Positions 11,448-22,845 are shown, numbered from the stretch's first letter. The stretch is DNA of 64,000 nt from Solea solea (GCF_958295425.1 NC_081136.1:884162-948161), one strand, 5' to 3'. Notes: generated by a model not told the origin, from the letters alone. Numbers and translations: made by a program.

Positions 11448-11792
11448 GCTTTCTTTCTTTCGTACAATCCTGTGATTGTAATTACAGTATAACAGAATGT
11501 CACAAATACATAACTTAATAAAATATGAAGTAGATTTGAAAAAGGTATTTTTTTTACGGTTGTAAAAGTGTGGGTTCAGTAGATCAAGAACATTGATCTA
11601 TGCTGCAATTTCAGTTCCCATAAAAAGCATCGAACATAACTGTGTTTGTATCGCACGTCAAAACAGGAAAAAAAACAAGCAAATTAAAAGCCACACAATG
11701 AGTCAGCGATCGCTGTTCACTCTTTCAGTTCATCATTTTTAGCGTCACCACCCAAAAACGAGCTCCTGGTGCAGTTAAGTGTTGGCCCAGAA

Positions 11793-12812
11793 TCAGAAGT
11801 TTGACTCTTCTAAGTCGCTGTTTGAGCCCGATTGTGATTTTGCTTCCGATTCATCCTCTGATTGATCCTCTAAATCGTCCTTGTCCGTCTCGGACCTCCT
11901 CCTCCTCCTCATATCTCTCTCCCTCTCCCTCAGTTTGTGCTGCATCTTCTTTGTGTTTTCAGTCCTCTCCTTCTCCTGTCTGTGATACTCATCCAGCTGC
12001 GACTCCAGGTAGCAGAGATTGCCGAACTTGCCCACAAAGATCTCATACTGCCTTTTCAGCTCCTGCTCGATGGCCTCGTATTCGTCCATGAAAACCGGCT
12101 TGACGCTCTGCAGCGACTGCAGCTTCTTCTGCTTCCTCTCGAGCTCCTGCCTCTTCTTCTCAATCTTGCCGTCCAGTGTGGTCTCGTCACACATGACATT
12201 GCTCAGCACGTCTTTGGTCTTCTCGATGCTCTCATGAACCTCCCTGATGGTCGCTGTCAGGACCTTCTCAGTCTTGTTGATCTCCAAAGGTCTTGCGATG
12301 GCAGCGGTTCTCTTCTCCCACAGTTTCACCTCTTGTCCCAGTAGATCGTGGAGAGACGCTCCTTTAGACATGACCTCGGACGCCAGCTGCCGCGCCGCTT
12401 TAATGTCTGAAATCCGCGAGCCGAGCTCAAACTTGAACTTGTTGTTAGCTTCCTGGACCCTGTCCTCCAGGGCCATGTGTTTGGTCTTGATAGGCGCGTG
12501 CAACATCGCGGTGATCTTCAGCATCTCTTTCACTGCGTACCCATCGGCCTGGTAAAGGTGTTTGGTGTTCAGCTTGACGTCGACCTCCGTTGCCATGAAC
12601 TTGGCCACGGCCTTGATGAAGAACACTCTGTCGGACTCTGTCGCCACGTCTGAGGAAATGTCCGTGTGAGGTTCAAATCTCTTGACGAGCCACATCAAGA
12701 TCTCTGCCACTAACGTGAAGTTTGGCGTTCGGAAGTTTTCGATGGAGATCAGCCTGTGAAAGCCCAACGCTCTCATCATTTCAGTGAAGTCTCTTAATTC
12801 TCTGTAGGACAT
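11793..12812 (-). CDS. cluap1: intronless CLUAP1 / IFT38 (intact retrogene)
   Basis: CLUAP1 (IFT38, qilin in zebrafish) is a subunit of intraflagellar-transport complex B, needed to build cilia. This 339-residue frame matches it from start to end: MSYRELRDF at the start (human MSFRDLRNF, from memory), ENFRTPNF at 25-32, [17 protein letters not shown] at 80-96, GASLHDLLG and [12 protein letters not shown] in the middle, then a long charged coiled coil and an acidic, serine-rich tail. The N-terminal part is the calponin-homology-like fold of the family. The start is the ATG at 12812-12810: an A lies at -3, it fits the family start, and a TAG lies in frame 45 bases upstream. The gene is multi-exonic in other vertebrates, but here there is no intron, frameshift or stop. 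The protein is shorter than human (413), chiefly in the acidic tail. I infer a retrocopy kept open by selection; a lineage-specific sole copy is less likely. Confidence 0.85.
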   Translation of the reverse strand: MSYRELRDFTEMMRALGFHRLISIENFRTPNFTLVAEILMWLVKRFEPHTDISSDVATESDRVFFIKAVAKFMATEVDVKLNTKHLYQADGYAVKEMLKITAMLHAPIKTKHMALEDRVQEANNKFKFELGSRISDIKAARQLASEVMSKGASLHDLLGQEVKLWEKRTAAIARPLEINKTEKVLTATIREVHESIEKTKDVLSNVMCDETTLDGKIEKKRQELERKQKKLQSLQSVKPVFMDEYEAIEQELKRQYEIFVGKFGNLCYLESQLDEYHRQEKERTENTKKMQHKLRERERDMRRRRRSETDKDDLEDQSEDESEAKSQSGSNSDLEESNF

Positions 12813-13005
12813 TCTGCCCGGCAACGTGGCTTTTCCTCCACCAGAATAAACCTCCTATTGGAGTCAGTAATGTTTACTAAACTGGACTCTGACAAAGTGG
12901 AACCGGAACATACTTTTCCCTCTGAAAAGGCAGTGAATGCAAATGTGAAAGCTGAGTTGTCATCTGTAATTGTGCATTACTGCCTTCTTCTCCTCTGTCC
13001 TTTGG

Positions 13006-13104
13006 CTAGCCTTCTCTTTCACGGTCACTCCATTTCTTGTCGCGCTTGTTGTCCTTCTTCCTTTTCTTTTTCGTTGCTTTATGGCAGTCGCGTCTCGCAT
13101 CCAT
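13006..13104 (-). other. lysine-rich small open frame upstream of cluap1
   Basis: 32 codons, ATG to TAG, with ATKKKRKKDNKRDKKWSD in the middle. It ends 193 bases before the cluap1 start, on the same strand. It could be an upstream open frame in the retrogene transcript, a relic of another gene's basic tail, or chance; the AAG/AAA-rich composition makes chance quite possible. Confidence 0.2.
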
Positions 13105-13555
13105 AATGTTGCATTACTTTGGCCTTCTTCTTCGAAAAATTATTTCCAACAGGTTGTATGTGAAGAGGGGCAACGCTGCCCTCCACAGGATTAAAAAAAA
13201 AAGATTTCTGTCTGCACACTTTCAAAGTTCTTCAACATCTTCAAAGATCAAAGGCATCTGTTGTTGTGTCTGGCTTTGATTGGCTTTGAATCAAAATTAT
13301 CAATGGAAATTTCTGCACATTTTTATGTAACACATCTCTCTCTGCTACGACCTGTTTCTCTCTTATGGGATGTCTTAAGTTACTATGGAACTTTGAAGAC
13401 TGCCAGTGCGATGGACAATTGATATAATGCACAGATGCACACATCTCAACGTCACACAGCAAGAACAAAAGAAAAAGCTCAATAATACAATTTGACAACG
13501 CTTGAGGCTGCCACATTCAAAGTAGTTGAGCAGCATTTGAGACTGCGTTACAGGA
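13105..13555. other. unassigned flank of cluap1 and the Tc1 relic
   Basis: No gene was seen. The lower-coordinate end of the Tc1 element and its terminal inverted repeat should lie here or just beyond, but I could not identify them. Confidence 0.3.
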
Positions 13556-14092
13556 TCTCACTGTCTGGTCTTCAGGAAGCTGTACGCAGACATCAGGTGA
13601 CAGACTGGGCTCATCGTCTACTCCACTTCTTTGGCTGCAGGTTTAGAATAGCTTGTCCTGTCGAATGATGAAATGTTGTGCAATCTGTTTCGACGCGTCC
13701 GACTGACTCTGAGCTCACAGGATGCTCCTGTTGACTTCTGTCAGCATGGAAATCGTCAATATATGCCAGACTGCCAGTTCCATTGGCATCCATACATGTC
13801 TGGGCCATCACAGAACCACTGCCATGTCTGACAGATGAGGAATGGTTCGGGTCACGCTCTTATTGTTACCTTCACACACTCCTCCTTCCTTCACTCTGAC
13901 ACATAAAGCCCATAAAGTTTGAGCTGCAGCGTGGCCGTCTTTCCGTTTTTGAGGTTGATCAGTGGTTGGGCATCTCGTGGTGAATCCTCTGTGGTTCTGG
14001 TCGTGAAGTCTTCGCTGAGTTGTCATAAATGTTTCCTCCTCACATGCAGATGTTTCACTGCTCATCCACAACACAGCATGGACACCAAACAA
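13556..14092 (-). pseudogene. degenerate Tc1-like DNA transposase
   Basis: Cut-and-paste transposase of the Tc1/mariner superfamily, now dead. The frame at 13811-13611 reads CMDANGTGSLAYIDDFHAD, which matches the catalytic-core part of fish Tc1-like transposases (xACMxANGTGSLVFIDDVTAD, from memory), and ends PKKW where the family has AKKW. Just after this, in another frame, SAYSFLKTRQ corresponds to EHAFHLLKTKL. The upstream frame (14092-13808, with TTQRRLHDQNHRGFTT) is probably the central part but is less clear. Stops and frame changes break it in at least two places. Inverted terminal repeats were not found. Confidence 0.65.
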
Positions 14093-14379
14093 TGAAAAGG
14101 CAACATTGATATTGTGGGTTTACTATTTACGGCAGGCGACAGAAGCCGTTCACCGGGGATCATTTTCCTTCACAACAACACTGGCTTGACTATTTTGGTA
14201 GTTTTCAGAGGTTACAGTTCAATAAGAGCTGATTAGCATTAATGTTGAGCCTAAACCTTTATTGTACTAATTTTAACTCATAAAAGTACTCATAAAAGGT
14301 GTGTGTGACTTAGACGTTTACCATAACCATAAATCAATGTTCAGTTTTTGGCTTTTTGTCTCAAAAAGACATCAAGCTT

Positions 14380-14480
14380 TGTGTGAGAAGGTCGCAAGGG
14401 ACTGTACAGTACCATTCAGGGCACTAAGTTTCTGGTCGGTTACTTTGGTACGGTCCCTAATTGAAATGCCAAAAAAAATA
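14380..14480. mobile_element. fragment of the 'gtaccat..ggtac' miniature element family
   Basis: It contains 'gactgtacagtaccattcag' and, about 40 bases on, 'ttactttggtacggtcccta', a loose inverted arrangement. The same words occur in the longer copies at 53755-54005 and 56905-57145. It is a partial, diverged copy. Confidence 0.4.
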
Positions 14481-15440
14481 ATTACTGTACTACACACTCG
14501 GTGGAAACGTGGGTTTTCTCTCTGAACAGCCCTGTGATAGGTCAACGTCTGCTTTCCAGGACCAGATTTCCCCAAGGCTGTAAGGAGGAGTTGCAGACGC
14601 CTCGTTCTCTCTTTGATCAATTGAATTACATTATGCTAAAAGGCTATTAGGGAATTATTGATTAGCAAAGCCAAAAATACAGCACTTTGTGCTCTCTAGC
14701 TTGAATCGAATATCCAATTCATAACTCTCTTCACACAACAGAGAATATTATACTTTGTTTGAGTCTGTTTCACATGTGAGCTTTCCCTGCTGCTCGCTCC
14801 ACGCCTGTTCATTCATCTCTCCCTCCTTTTCCCTTCCTCTTGTGCTCCTAACAATCAGCGCAGGCATCCCCCAATGTCATTATGCACCGACGGGGAACAT
14901 GTAATCTCCTGCTAACTGCATGCAAGGAGATGAGGGAACAACAGAGATCCATTCATTAAGAGGGGTAATTCCTGGGTGGAGGGATGTCTTGATGAGTTAT
15001 AGAGAGAGTGTGAATGAGAGGGAAGAACAAACACGGGGGAGAATACAATCTTTACCGCGATATGCCGGCAGATTCATGATAATATGCACACAAATATCGT
15101 AGTTAACAATGTCAACCAGGTTTCAGCATCACTCCTGCTGTGAGCCCAAAACACAGGATTTACAGACACTGGAATGCTAAAGATCATCGTGACAACTGGA
15201 GAAGAAGGGAGTTGAGGAAGGTTCAAAGGCAACAAACAGCTATTGCGGTATTATGTTGTGTTGATATTGGGTGAAGTTCTATTTTTGGTCCAAGAAGATT
15301 CCGTTCAAGCAGCCAAGAGAATGTGAAGGCATGGCTAACATGACAGAGGTCAGTGACGAGTGGACCGCGGTCTTGATCCAGACCTGGATCCTATCTGGAT
15401 CCAGACCCAATGTATGACATGTGATCTAGACTAAACTAGG
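14481..15440. other. unassigned sequence
   Basis: No exon was recognised. The part at 14860-14940 (cattatgcaccgacggggaa, then catgtaatctcctgctaac) is of balanced composition and might be conserved non-coding DNA, but nothing in the sequence alone proves it. Confidence 0.3.
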
Positions 15441-15702
15441 GGTTGGGCGGTGCTATAGTTAGTACCGGTGCCTCAGAACAACCAAGTTCTAGATTCCAAT
15501 CTGTTTAATAGGTTCTTATTGGTGTGTGTTTTTTCCCCTCGTGTTTATGTGGGTTTTCTCGGGGTATTCCTCCCAATCTAAAAACAGGCAGATTGGGTTT
15601 AGGTTTTCCCGGAGTGGGGGTTGTTTTGTCTTTGTTGGGTTTGTCGTAGGCTGGAATCAGCTCCGGGTTTTTTAAAAGACCCTCCAAAGGATAAGTGGTG
15701 TG
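15441..15702 (+). mobile_element. diverged tRNA-headed short repeat
   Basis: A copy of a repeat very common in teleosts. Recognisable words in order are 'gttgggcggtgctatagtta' (head), 'tatgtgggttttctcggggt', 'attcctcccaatctaaaaac', 'gcagattgggtttaggtttt', 'ggctggaatcagctccgg' and 'aggataagtggtg'. Fresher copies have a head with tRNA-like A and B boxes, a middle with cctcccacagtccaaa, and a tail ggataagcggtagaagatgg. Other copies here are at 33680, 62487 and (reverse) 22456 and 22891. Confidence 0.6.
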
Positions 15703-16755
15703 GCTACCCAATCCAATCCGTACTGGACACCCAATTTGTTCTACCCATGGGTGAAAGTTTCAGATTTGAAATGTGTCTTTCTCTATTAATATTTTGGTGT
15801 TAACTGCGACTACGTGACAGGGACTTGCTGTAGCGTTGCTGTTTCGGTTTCCTGAGCTCAACATTACCGCATCCATGAGACCACACAGGGATTTTACAGC
15901 ACCTATCAACAGAAAGGCGAATTTAGCACGTGTGGCTGGTGAACACGGCAGTGCATTTAACAGCCGGAGAGATATTTCCCTCAGAAGCCGGCACTGGAGA
16001 CCACAGCAGAGATAAGTGAGCGCTGATGACTTTAATTCATCAGGTGTCCAGAGACGTGACTCCATCAAGATGCTAATGGCCTCCGTTTGTCTTCTGGATG
16101 CATAATTAGGCCAATGTTTGCTAATGTGTTTTCATTGTTTTCTCTTTTAAGGAGAAAATGTGTTATTACAGGCTGCAGAAGACACACACACACGTATATG
16201 AAAGGCAGGATTTTTTTTTTGTTTTTCTCTCCATGCAAAAGTTTTGCTTTGTTTCTCATTTTAAATGAGTAATGATATAAAAAGAAGAAAAATAACTTGG
16301 TGTTTCTGAGGCTGAGCCCTCCTCCCTCACCCTGACCCGGCCCTGCTCCTGTGCAGATTTTAGCATCATGTAACATCCAAACACTTGAAGCTGTGCGAGT
16401 TTCGAGAAAGGAATTTCCTCAGTGAGTGGATCCAGTAACGACCGCCCAGTCACTTTTCCATGGAAAAGCATCTGTGGATGTCGCACAGGTCCTGATATCT
16501 CCTGACAGATAAGCTTTTTTTCTCAAGTTTAATCCCTTAAATATTGTTGATTTCCACTTTCAATCCTATCATTAACATTTCTGGTCATAAGCAAAGAAAC
16601 AAAAACACCGAATTTAGATAGAAGTACGCAAATACACTTTTCAAACGATGTGGCCGATGAGTCCACGTACCTTTCCTGTGGTGCTGCGACGCTGCCAGGT
16701 GGACGGACAGGTGAACAACGGTGAGCAGAGCCCACCACTGCTTCATGTTGACAAT

Positions 16756-16790
<35 letters not shown>

Positions 16791-17589
16791 TAAGTGTCTC
16801 TTAAGGGAAGCCGTCACAGTCATAAAGGAACATGACGCAGGACGAAAACAGCCCGACTCGACTGCTGAGCTCCAGCACCTCACATGCTGCACTTTCATGT
16901 GGATCATTCTTTCATTCACTGTGTTCACTTCTCCATCTCCTCCTCCCTCCATCTCCTCACATCCTCCCTCTATTCTGTTACCTCTCTCTCTCTCTCTTTC
17001 TCTGTGTGTGTGTGTGTGGGTTCTCTCAGGCCAGGCAGTCTGCTTCCTCATCTGGAAGTGATCAAAAACATTGGGAGCGTCTGCCCTCTTGGCTGGACAC
17101 ACAGCTACTGGCCCCACTGTTCAGATGCTCAGTGACGGTGATTGTTCGGTTTCTCGTCGGCTGAGCGACCGACTGACTGAGGAAGTGCCGTGGCATCGCT
17201 GAGCCGGAGCCACTGCAGCTCACCGATGCACTCTCCTGGCTGCATCGAGCATCCGTCTGAGCTCCAAGGATATTTTACAGAAACTGAACAAACCAGTGCC
17301 GGGACTGCTGAGCTTCCACAGGCAGACTGACACCAACATCTCACATAATCCAGCCAGATGCAGTCTTCTAGTTGCAAAAATGAACACTTTGAAGCCTCAA
17401 GATTCAGAACCTCACCACGACAGTTCATCTAAAACTAAGCACCAGTGGGATTATAATCTACAAAACTAACACTGCGTCCTGTTGAAGAAAAGCGAGGCCT
17501 TCTCTTAGCAGCCAGTGGAGTCGCCCCCTGGTGGCTAACTGCTACTTTCACCTCACGTCCTGGGCTTCACTTTTCAAACTGAAAGACAA
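15703..17589. other. unassigned sequence with CA and CT/GT microsatellites
   Basis: No gene was recognised. There is a CA microsatellite at 16758-16787 and a CT tract running into GT at 16981-17019. The stretch at about 16070-16150 (gatgctaatggcctccg, gcataattaggccaatg, ttgctaatgtg) is rich in homeodomain/POU-like TAAT words and is a candidate conserved non-coding element. Confidence 0.35.
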
Positions 17590-18155
17590 ATGAATACATG
17601 TCATATACATGTGCTAATCCGGCAGAAAATACTTTCTTATGAAAAGTAAAAAACAATCTGGAAAAATATAAATTTGCTATTAAAATATGTATAAACGTCA
17701 TTTGGGAGAAAATATGATCTTTACGAATAACAAATGTAGTGTGATTACAAACATAATCTGAGAGAAAATGGGTTCCCTGCAAAACTGAAACATGATAATC
17801 TGGGAGAAAAAAATATTTCTCAAGAAATGTACACATGTAATCTGGTGATAAATGTCATACTGGACACAAACATAAACATAATCTGGTGAAAATATGTTCC
17901 TTATGCAATGCAACAAATGTAATTTGGAAGAAAATACAATTTTAACAAAGTAGTGATGAACATAATCTGAGAGAAAATGTGTTCCTTTCAAAACACATAA
18001 TCTGGGAAATTATAATTTTTTTTTTATAAAATATACAAACATAATCTGTGTGAAAGTATGTTCTTTTGTGAAATGTAATACAAAACATAATCTGGAATAA
18101 TCTGAGAGAAAATGTGTTCCCTGCAAAACTGAAACGGGATAATCTGATATTCGAC
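17590..18155 (+). repeat. diverged ~42-bp minisatellite, 'cataatctgRgagaaaatg' unit
   Basis: About 13 copies of a unit resembling acataatctgagagaaaat followed by gtgttccttNcaaaactgaa. Copies differ by substitutions and indels, but the core aatctgggagaaaat is clear at about 17700, 17755, 17797, 17835, 17880, 17960, 18000, 18040 and 18100. Minus-strand open frames crossing it only reflect the period. A related array lies in the opposite orientation at 19900-20370. Confidence 0.75.
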
Positions 18156-19118
18156 ATCCTAAAATGTCGTTTCTCTCCAAACATGTATGAGCATGCAGAT
18201 TATGTGCATGGGATTTTAATATTTGACAGACGTATTTCCTTGTTACTTTCTTCCTTCTGCTTGTTTGTTTCGACCTCTTTCACCTTGTGGATGAAACAAA
18301 AAAAACAAACGTTTACAATGAAAGAAAAAGGAAGCTTTTTGGCAGAGCTTTGGTGAGGGATTAAAATAAGAAATTAATTACAAAATCCTTACACCTCACC
18401 TTTGAAACGCCTCAAAACTCTCTTTAACTCGACTGTTTCCTGTTTGCAGACCTCCTCACAGCACATGAGAGAGAAGACACGTGGTGTCAGCAGCGTATTT
18501 ATCCTTTAACACCTGAGCCTTTTTTTGCTGCTTATTTTAACTATAAAAAGGGCCAAAAAATGTCCTGAATGTTCCAGAACACTTAATACTTTCTAATATC
18601 TGGCAATTATTTACAATTTACTGCATGTTAAAAGAGTGTATTGACAGTTTAAAGTCAGTCACGCAATTCAATTTTAGAGTTTTTATTTTAATTTTGTCCA
18701 TTCACCACAAAACAGGAAGTTCCCTATAACCTCGAAACGTCGCACGTGACACAAGAGCGCCGACCCCGAACACTTCTACGGACACAAACCTGACCCAACA
18801 GGTCAAACGTGGACAGAGCTGACGTCAGGGATCCAGTGCACTCTCGCAGTCCTACTTTAAATAGTTTTTTGGGGTTTTTTATGTTCCACAAACTACAAGA
18901 TGATGGAATATTAGAGTCAAACTGAAGAGAAAATCATTATTAATCATTATAACTTCCACCTTATGTTGATCAGCTGATCATGTGAGAATTATTATTCAGC
19001 ATAAGAAGAAGATCTAAATTAAAGTCACCTCCGTGCACTGTGTGGAGAAATCTAATCTTTGAATGACACCAGATTAACATAAACGTCCTGTGTTTTCAAA
19101 TGAAGTCTCCACCAGAAG
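18156..19118. other. unassigned sequence
   Basis: No gene or assignable repeat seen. The composition is AT-rich from about 18360 to 18720. Confidence 0.3.
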
Positions 19119-19170
19119 CCACTTTATTAGGTACACCTGTTCCTATACTTGTGAATGCAAATATAGAAAT
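19119..19170 (-). mobile_element. LINE end fragment, 'ttattaggtacac' family
   Basis: ccactttattaggtacacct followed by gttcctatacttgtgaatgcaaatat, the same family and orientation as at 2257. The 'gcaaatat' block 30 bases in agrees with the family. Confidence 0.6.
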
Positions 19171-19676
19171 ATCCCGCACTATCCTTGACGTTTTATTTTT
19201 CATTTTAAACTTTTAAAGTCAGTGGAAAAACCCCACGTGTTGTGATTGTTTGAGTTGCCGCGCGTCGATGTTCCAAAACCTCGGCAATCAAACAATCAAC
19301 AAGCTTGATTACAATATTGTGTGCGACGAAGCCGAGGCCATGTCTTTGTAGTAAACTGCCTGTTCCTCCTCTAATTTGTTTGGTTAAACGCAATCACGTC
19401 CTCCTCCTCCTCCTCACCTCGCCACGCCACGTCCTCGCTGTGACGCGCCGAAACTCCAGGTTAATTAACGGAAAAACAGAAAAACCAAAAACCCTGATTT
19501 CAAAGGCTTGTTTGGCTGCAGGGAGCGTTCGCGACCACGCGGCGATGAAAATCCCCGACTGAGACGAAGCCCGAGGAAAACAATCGCTGCGGATAATGAG
19601 GAGCAAAAACTCTGAGCAGCAGAGTGATAATATCACAGAGACGCTCTTCTGGAATATAAACCAGCTCACACTGACT

Positions 19677-19698
19677 GGCCACTTTATTAGGTACACAG
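19677..19698 (-). mobile_element. LINE end fragment, minimal copy
   Basis: ggccactttattaggtacac only; the sequence after it is not recognisable as the element. It lies 560 bases from another fragment in the same orientation. The DNA between them (19200-19670) has no recognisable gene. Confidence 0.45.
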
Positions 19699-19899
19699 GA
19701 GGATGTGTGCTAATTTACAGAGTTACTGTTACACACTGTTTGTAAACACGAGAGACGGTTGGGAGTTAAATTCCCAGCAGTTTCTGAAAGACTCACATCA
19801 ACAGCTGTCACTAAAATCACCAGGGGCGTGGAAAAGGGGGGGGCATTGGTGTCGATTGGTGCCGGGGGTTTGAATGGAGGCCAGATTAGGTCATGTAGA

Positions 19900-20370
19900 A
19901 AAAAACTAAAACAAAATCACATTGAAAAACACACTTTCTCTCAGATTATGTTGATAACCACTGTGTAAAGATCATATTTTCACCAGATTATGTTGTTTAT
20001 CACATTTCCAAAGAAACATAGTTTCTCCCAGATTATATTTGTATATTTTATAACAGCACATTTATATAATTCCAGATGACAATGTTTTTGCAAGATTACA
20101 TTTGTACATTTCATCAATTTCGTAATGTAAGGAACTAATCTGTGTTTTTTTATGTAACGCTTTGTGTATTTTCTTCCAGATTACATTTGTACATTTATTA
20201 AGAAATGTGTATTCTCCCAATATTCTGTTGCATTTGTACATTTCCTCCCAGATTAGGTTTGTTACATTTTCGTAAGGAACACATTTGGTACCAGATTATG
20301 GTCATAACGTTTCATAATCCAACACCAACTTTTCTCCCAGAGTCATATTCGTACATTTTATAAGGAAGGC
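19900..20370 (-). repeat. diverged minisatellite, inverse orientation of the 17.6-kb array
   Basis: Repeated words are ttctctcagattatgttg, ttcaccagattatgttg, tttctcccagattata, cagattacatttgtacattt and tttctcccagagtcatat. Reverse-complemented, these give the same core (aatctgggagaaa) as the array at 17590-18155. There are about ten recognisable copies with variable spacing. Confidence 0.7.
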
Positions 20371-20861
20371 GCTTATGTTGGCGCATTTAATAAAAAACAA
20401 TAGAATTATCTTTGAGATCTTTGACATTTTATCTTATTTTTAATGAGGAAAATAATCAACAGATTAATTGGTCATTAAAATAATAAATTGTTGCAACTGT
20501 AGACTGTGAAAACTCTGCTTCCTGTGAAGGAAGGAAAAGTTTCCCCACACACACACACACACACATTAAAACAATTTTAATAAAAGTTTTAAATCAACAT
20601 TAGTGACTGACCATCGTTAACTCACACGACTCCTCCGTTTGTCTGGCAGGAGGAAGAATTTCACACATCAGAACCAGTCACTGTGTGTGTGTGTGTGTGT
20701 GTGCGCGACTCGCAGGATTATTCGAGCAGAATAATTACCTCGACTGTCCATCACCGCTCTGCACAACTATTTCATCAAGGTCCGTCTGAATAAAAGCTCG
20801 ACTCAGACGCTTTAAATGGAGCTGGCGTTTTAGACAGGTTGCATTATCTTGATCGGTCACA

Positions 20862-20902
<41 letters not shown>

Positions 20903-21078
20903 GTCTCATTACTGTGGTTTCAGTAATGATTATTGTGCACCGTTGTAATCAGTCATTAGAGTAAATAAAGTTTGTTTTGTATCTGCTGTGAAATTAATTT
21001 GCAAACGTCCGCGTTGCTAATCTCCGTCTTTTGTTTTTTGGACCAATTAATTTATAACGAGATGTTTTTTCATGGTCC

Positions 21079-21110
<32 letters not shown>

Positions 21111-21215
21111 TGCCTCTTTAGGACCTTTTTTTTTTCCTGGCATAAACACTGACCTCGTCAGGACCAGTTTAGTACTCATGGAGACCAAAAGCTGGTCCTA
21201 AAAAGGCAGAACCTG
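20371..21215. repeat. cluster of CA/GT microsatellites and a dispersed low-complexity repeat
   Basis: CA at 20543-20564, GT at 20683-20704, CA at 20863-20900 and GT at 21079-21110. The last is followed by 'tttaggaccttttttttttt', 'ctcgtcaggaccagtttagt' and 'gagaccaaaagctggtccta', a dispersed teleost repeat that typically sits beside GT tracts. 20420-20500 looks like the end of the 'attaatcgatta' repeat described at 35741. No gene was seen. Confidence 0.55.
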
Positions 21216-22455
21216 ATTTCCGAGTAACTGGTTCAGTTAAGGGCTGAGATTTGACTCTTTTATTGTCATAAAAACAACATTTATCATTATTTATGCTTTT
21301 TAACACCTTGAACACCAAATGTATTCACTCACTGTGGATATCGTCCAGAGTCTGCTTCACCCTCAGAGCAACCAGGAGGAGCAGGACCACAACAGGAAAT
21401 ACTAACTCACACAGGTGAGCTTGCAGGAAGTGATGTCATCAGCAACTCCACTGTCAAAATAGAAAAATTCACTTCACTTCAAAAAAGAGTTTAACCTTTC
21501 ACTGCTATTTTTTTTAATGAATAATTTTAAAGCAAACATTACAGATAAATATCGTAAATGCCTGAGAGGCAACACAAGGACAGAACGGAGTTGTTGCCGT
21601 AGTTACGTCTACGTCCTTATGATACATTTCCACAATCTCCGATTCAATCTTCGACCGTGACTCCCTAAACCACAGTTTCTCTTAAGCCAAATCTTACTTT
21701 ATTTTTAACCTATAACTCGGCTGCTGAAAAAAGCAAAGTTAACAGGCCTTTAAAGCCTCTTTAAATATGCTCTGTGTGTCTCTGGTGTAGTTCTCGCTAA
21801 AGTTCAGACAGTTTGAAGCAGCAAAACAGCACCTGTGGTGAAACTTGCACAACATCCACGTGATGTTTTATTGATGGTCAGCGTCGGCCTGCAGCGCTGC
21901 TGCGAGCTTGTGTGTGTTTTGTTCCAAGTTCTCTCACCGAGGTGAGATTTTCTCCCCCCCCCCCCCGCTCCCCAACATCCACAGTAATGACGGATATGCA
22001 AACTTCATTTCCTGTGTAATCACTGCACTGCTCATGCTTGAGTGTGTGTCGGCGGGACTCTGCATGTTAATGAAAGGCTCTCGTGGCGACGTGCTGAGCG
22101 GCAAATGTGCGGCTGGAGTGATCGCATCTGTCACCGTGGTCACGGTTTTCCACTTACCGTCGTCAGCTGATCATGAATAACTGAGCTGCTCGTCCGGAGA
22201 GGAGGACGGTCACGACTCGAGCCGGAGCCGGTCAACACAGCCCGGACCAGGAGCTGAAAGCAGACGGCAAGGAAATGAAAGTGCTGATGTGATCAGATAC
22301 AAAATCTTGATTTATTACAAGAGGGAATGTTGGCTAGAGAAGACTTTGTTTCTGCATGAGATGTCAATATGTCTGCCTTCACCTTTGTGGGCAGCGATGG
22401 ATCAGGAGGAAGGTCGTCTACATGTCGACGTGTCCCTGGGCAAGACACGTGAATA
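21216..22455. other. unassigned sequence
   Basis: No gene was recognised. There is a run of about 14 C at 21953-21966. Short frames on both strands around 21800-22280 have no recognisable product. Confidence 0.3.
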
Positions 22456-22609
22456 TCCTCACGAGGGTCACAGGGGTCGCTGGAGCCAATCCCAGCTGGA
22501 GCGTGGACAAGTCGCCTGTCCATCACATCCAAACACTCAGAGAGAAACAAACATTCACTCTCTCATTCATTCATACGGAGCCCCAGGCGTGACATGGGGA
22601 AAAAAAACT
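22456..22609 (-). mobile_element. tRNA-headed short repeat, tail half
   Basis: On the plus strand it reads 'tcctcacgagggtcacaggg', 'gtcgctggagccaatcccag', 'caagtcgcctgtccatcaca' and 'cattcactctctcattcatt', the reverse complement of the second half of the common teleost short repeat. The remaining half reappears at 22891 after a minisatellite. Confidence 0.7.
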
Positions 22610-22614
22610 CTGAT

Positions 22615-22845
22615 TCATGGCCACGAAATACTAAAACGTGGTAAAACCTGCGCATGGAATACTAATTTGTGGTCGTGAAATACGTAAAACGTGCGCATGA
22701 TATACTAATTTGTTACCACAAAATAGGTAAATGTGTGTATGAAATACCAATTTGTGGTCGTGAAATACGTAAAACGTTTGCATGATATAATAATTTGTTA
22801 CCACAAAATATGTAAAACGTGCACATGAAAATAGTTTCCTTTCCA
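22615..22845. repeat. 43-bp minisatellite inserted within a short repeat
   Basis: Five or so copies of a unit running ctaatttgtggtcgtgaaat then acgtaaaacgtgcgcatgat. Every second copy has gttaccacaaaat in place of gtggtcgtgaaat, giving a two-unit (about 86-bp) higher period. The same unit occurs again at 23870-23976. Confidence 0.75.

Noticed and set aside
12813..12824. Extending cluap1 by four codons to 12824
   Set aside because: The codon there is TTG, not ATG; the ATG at 12812 matches the family start.
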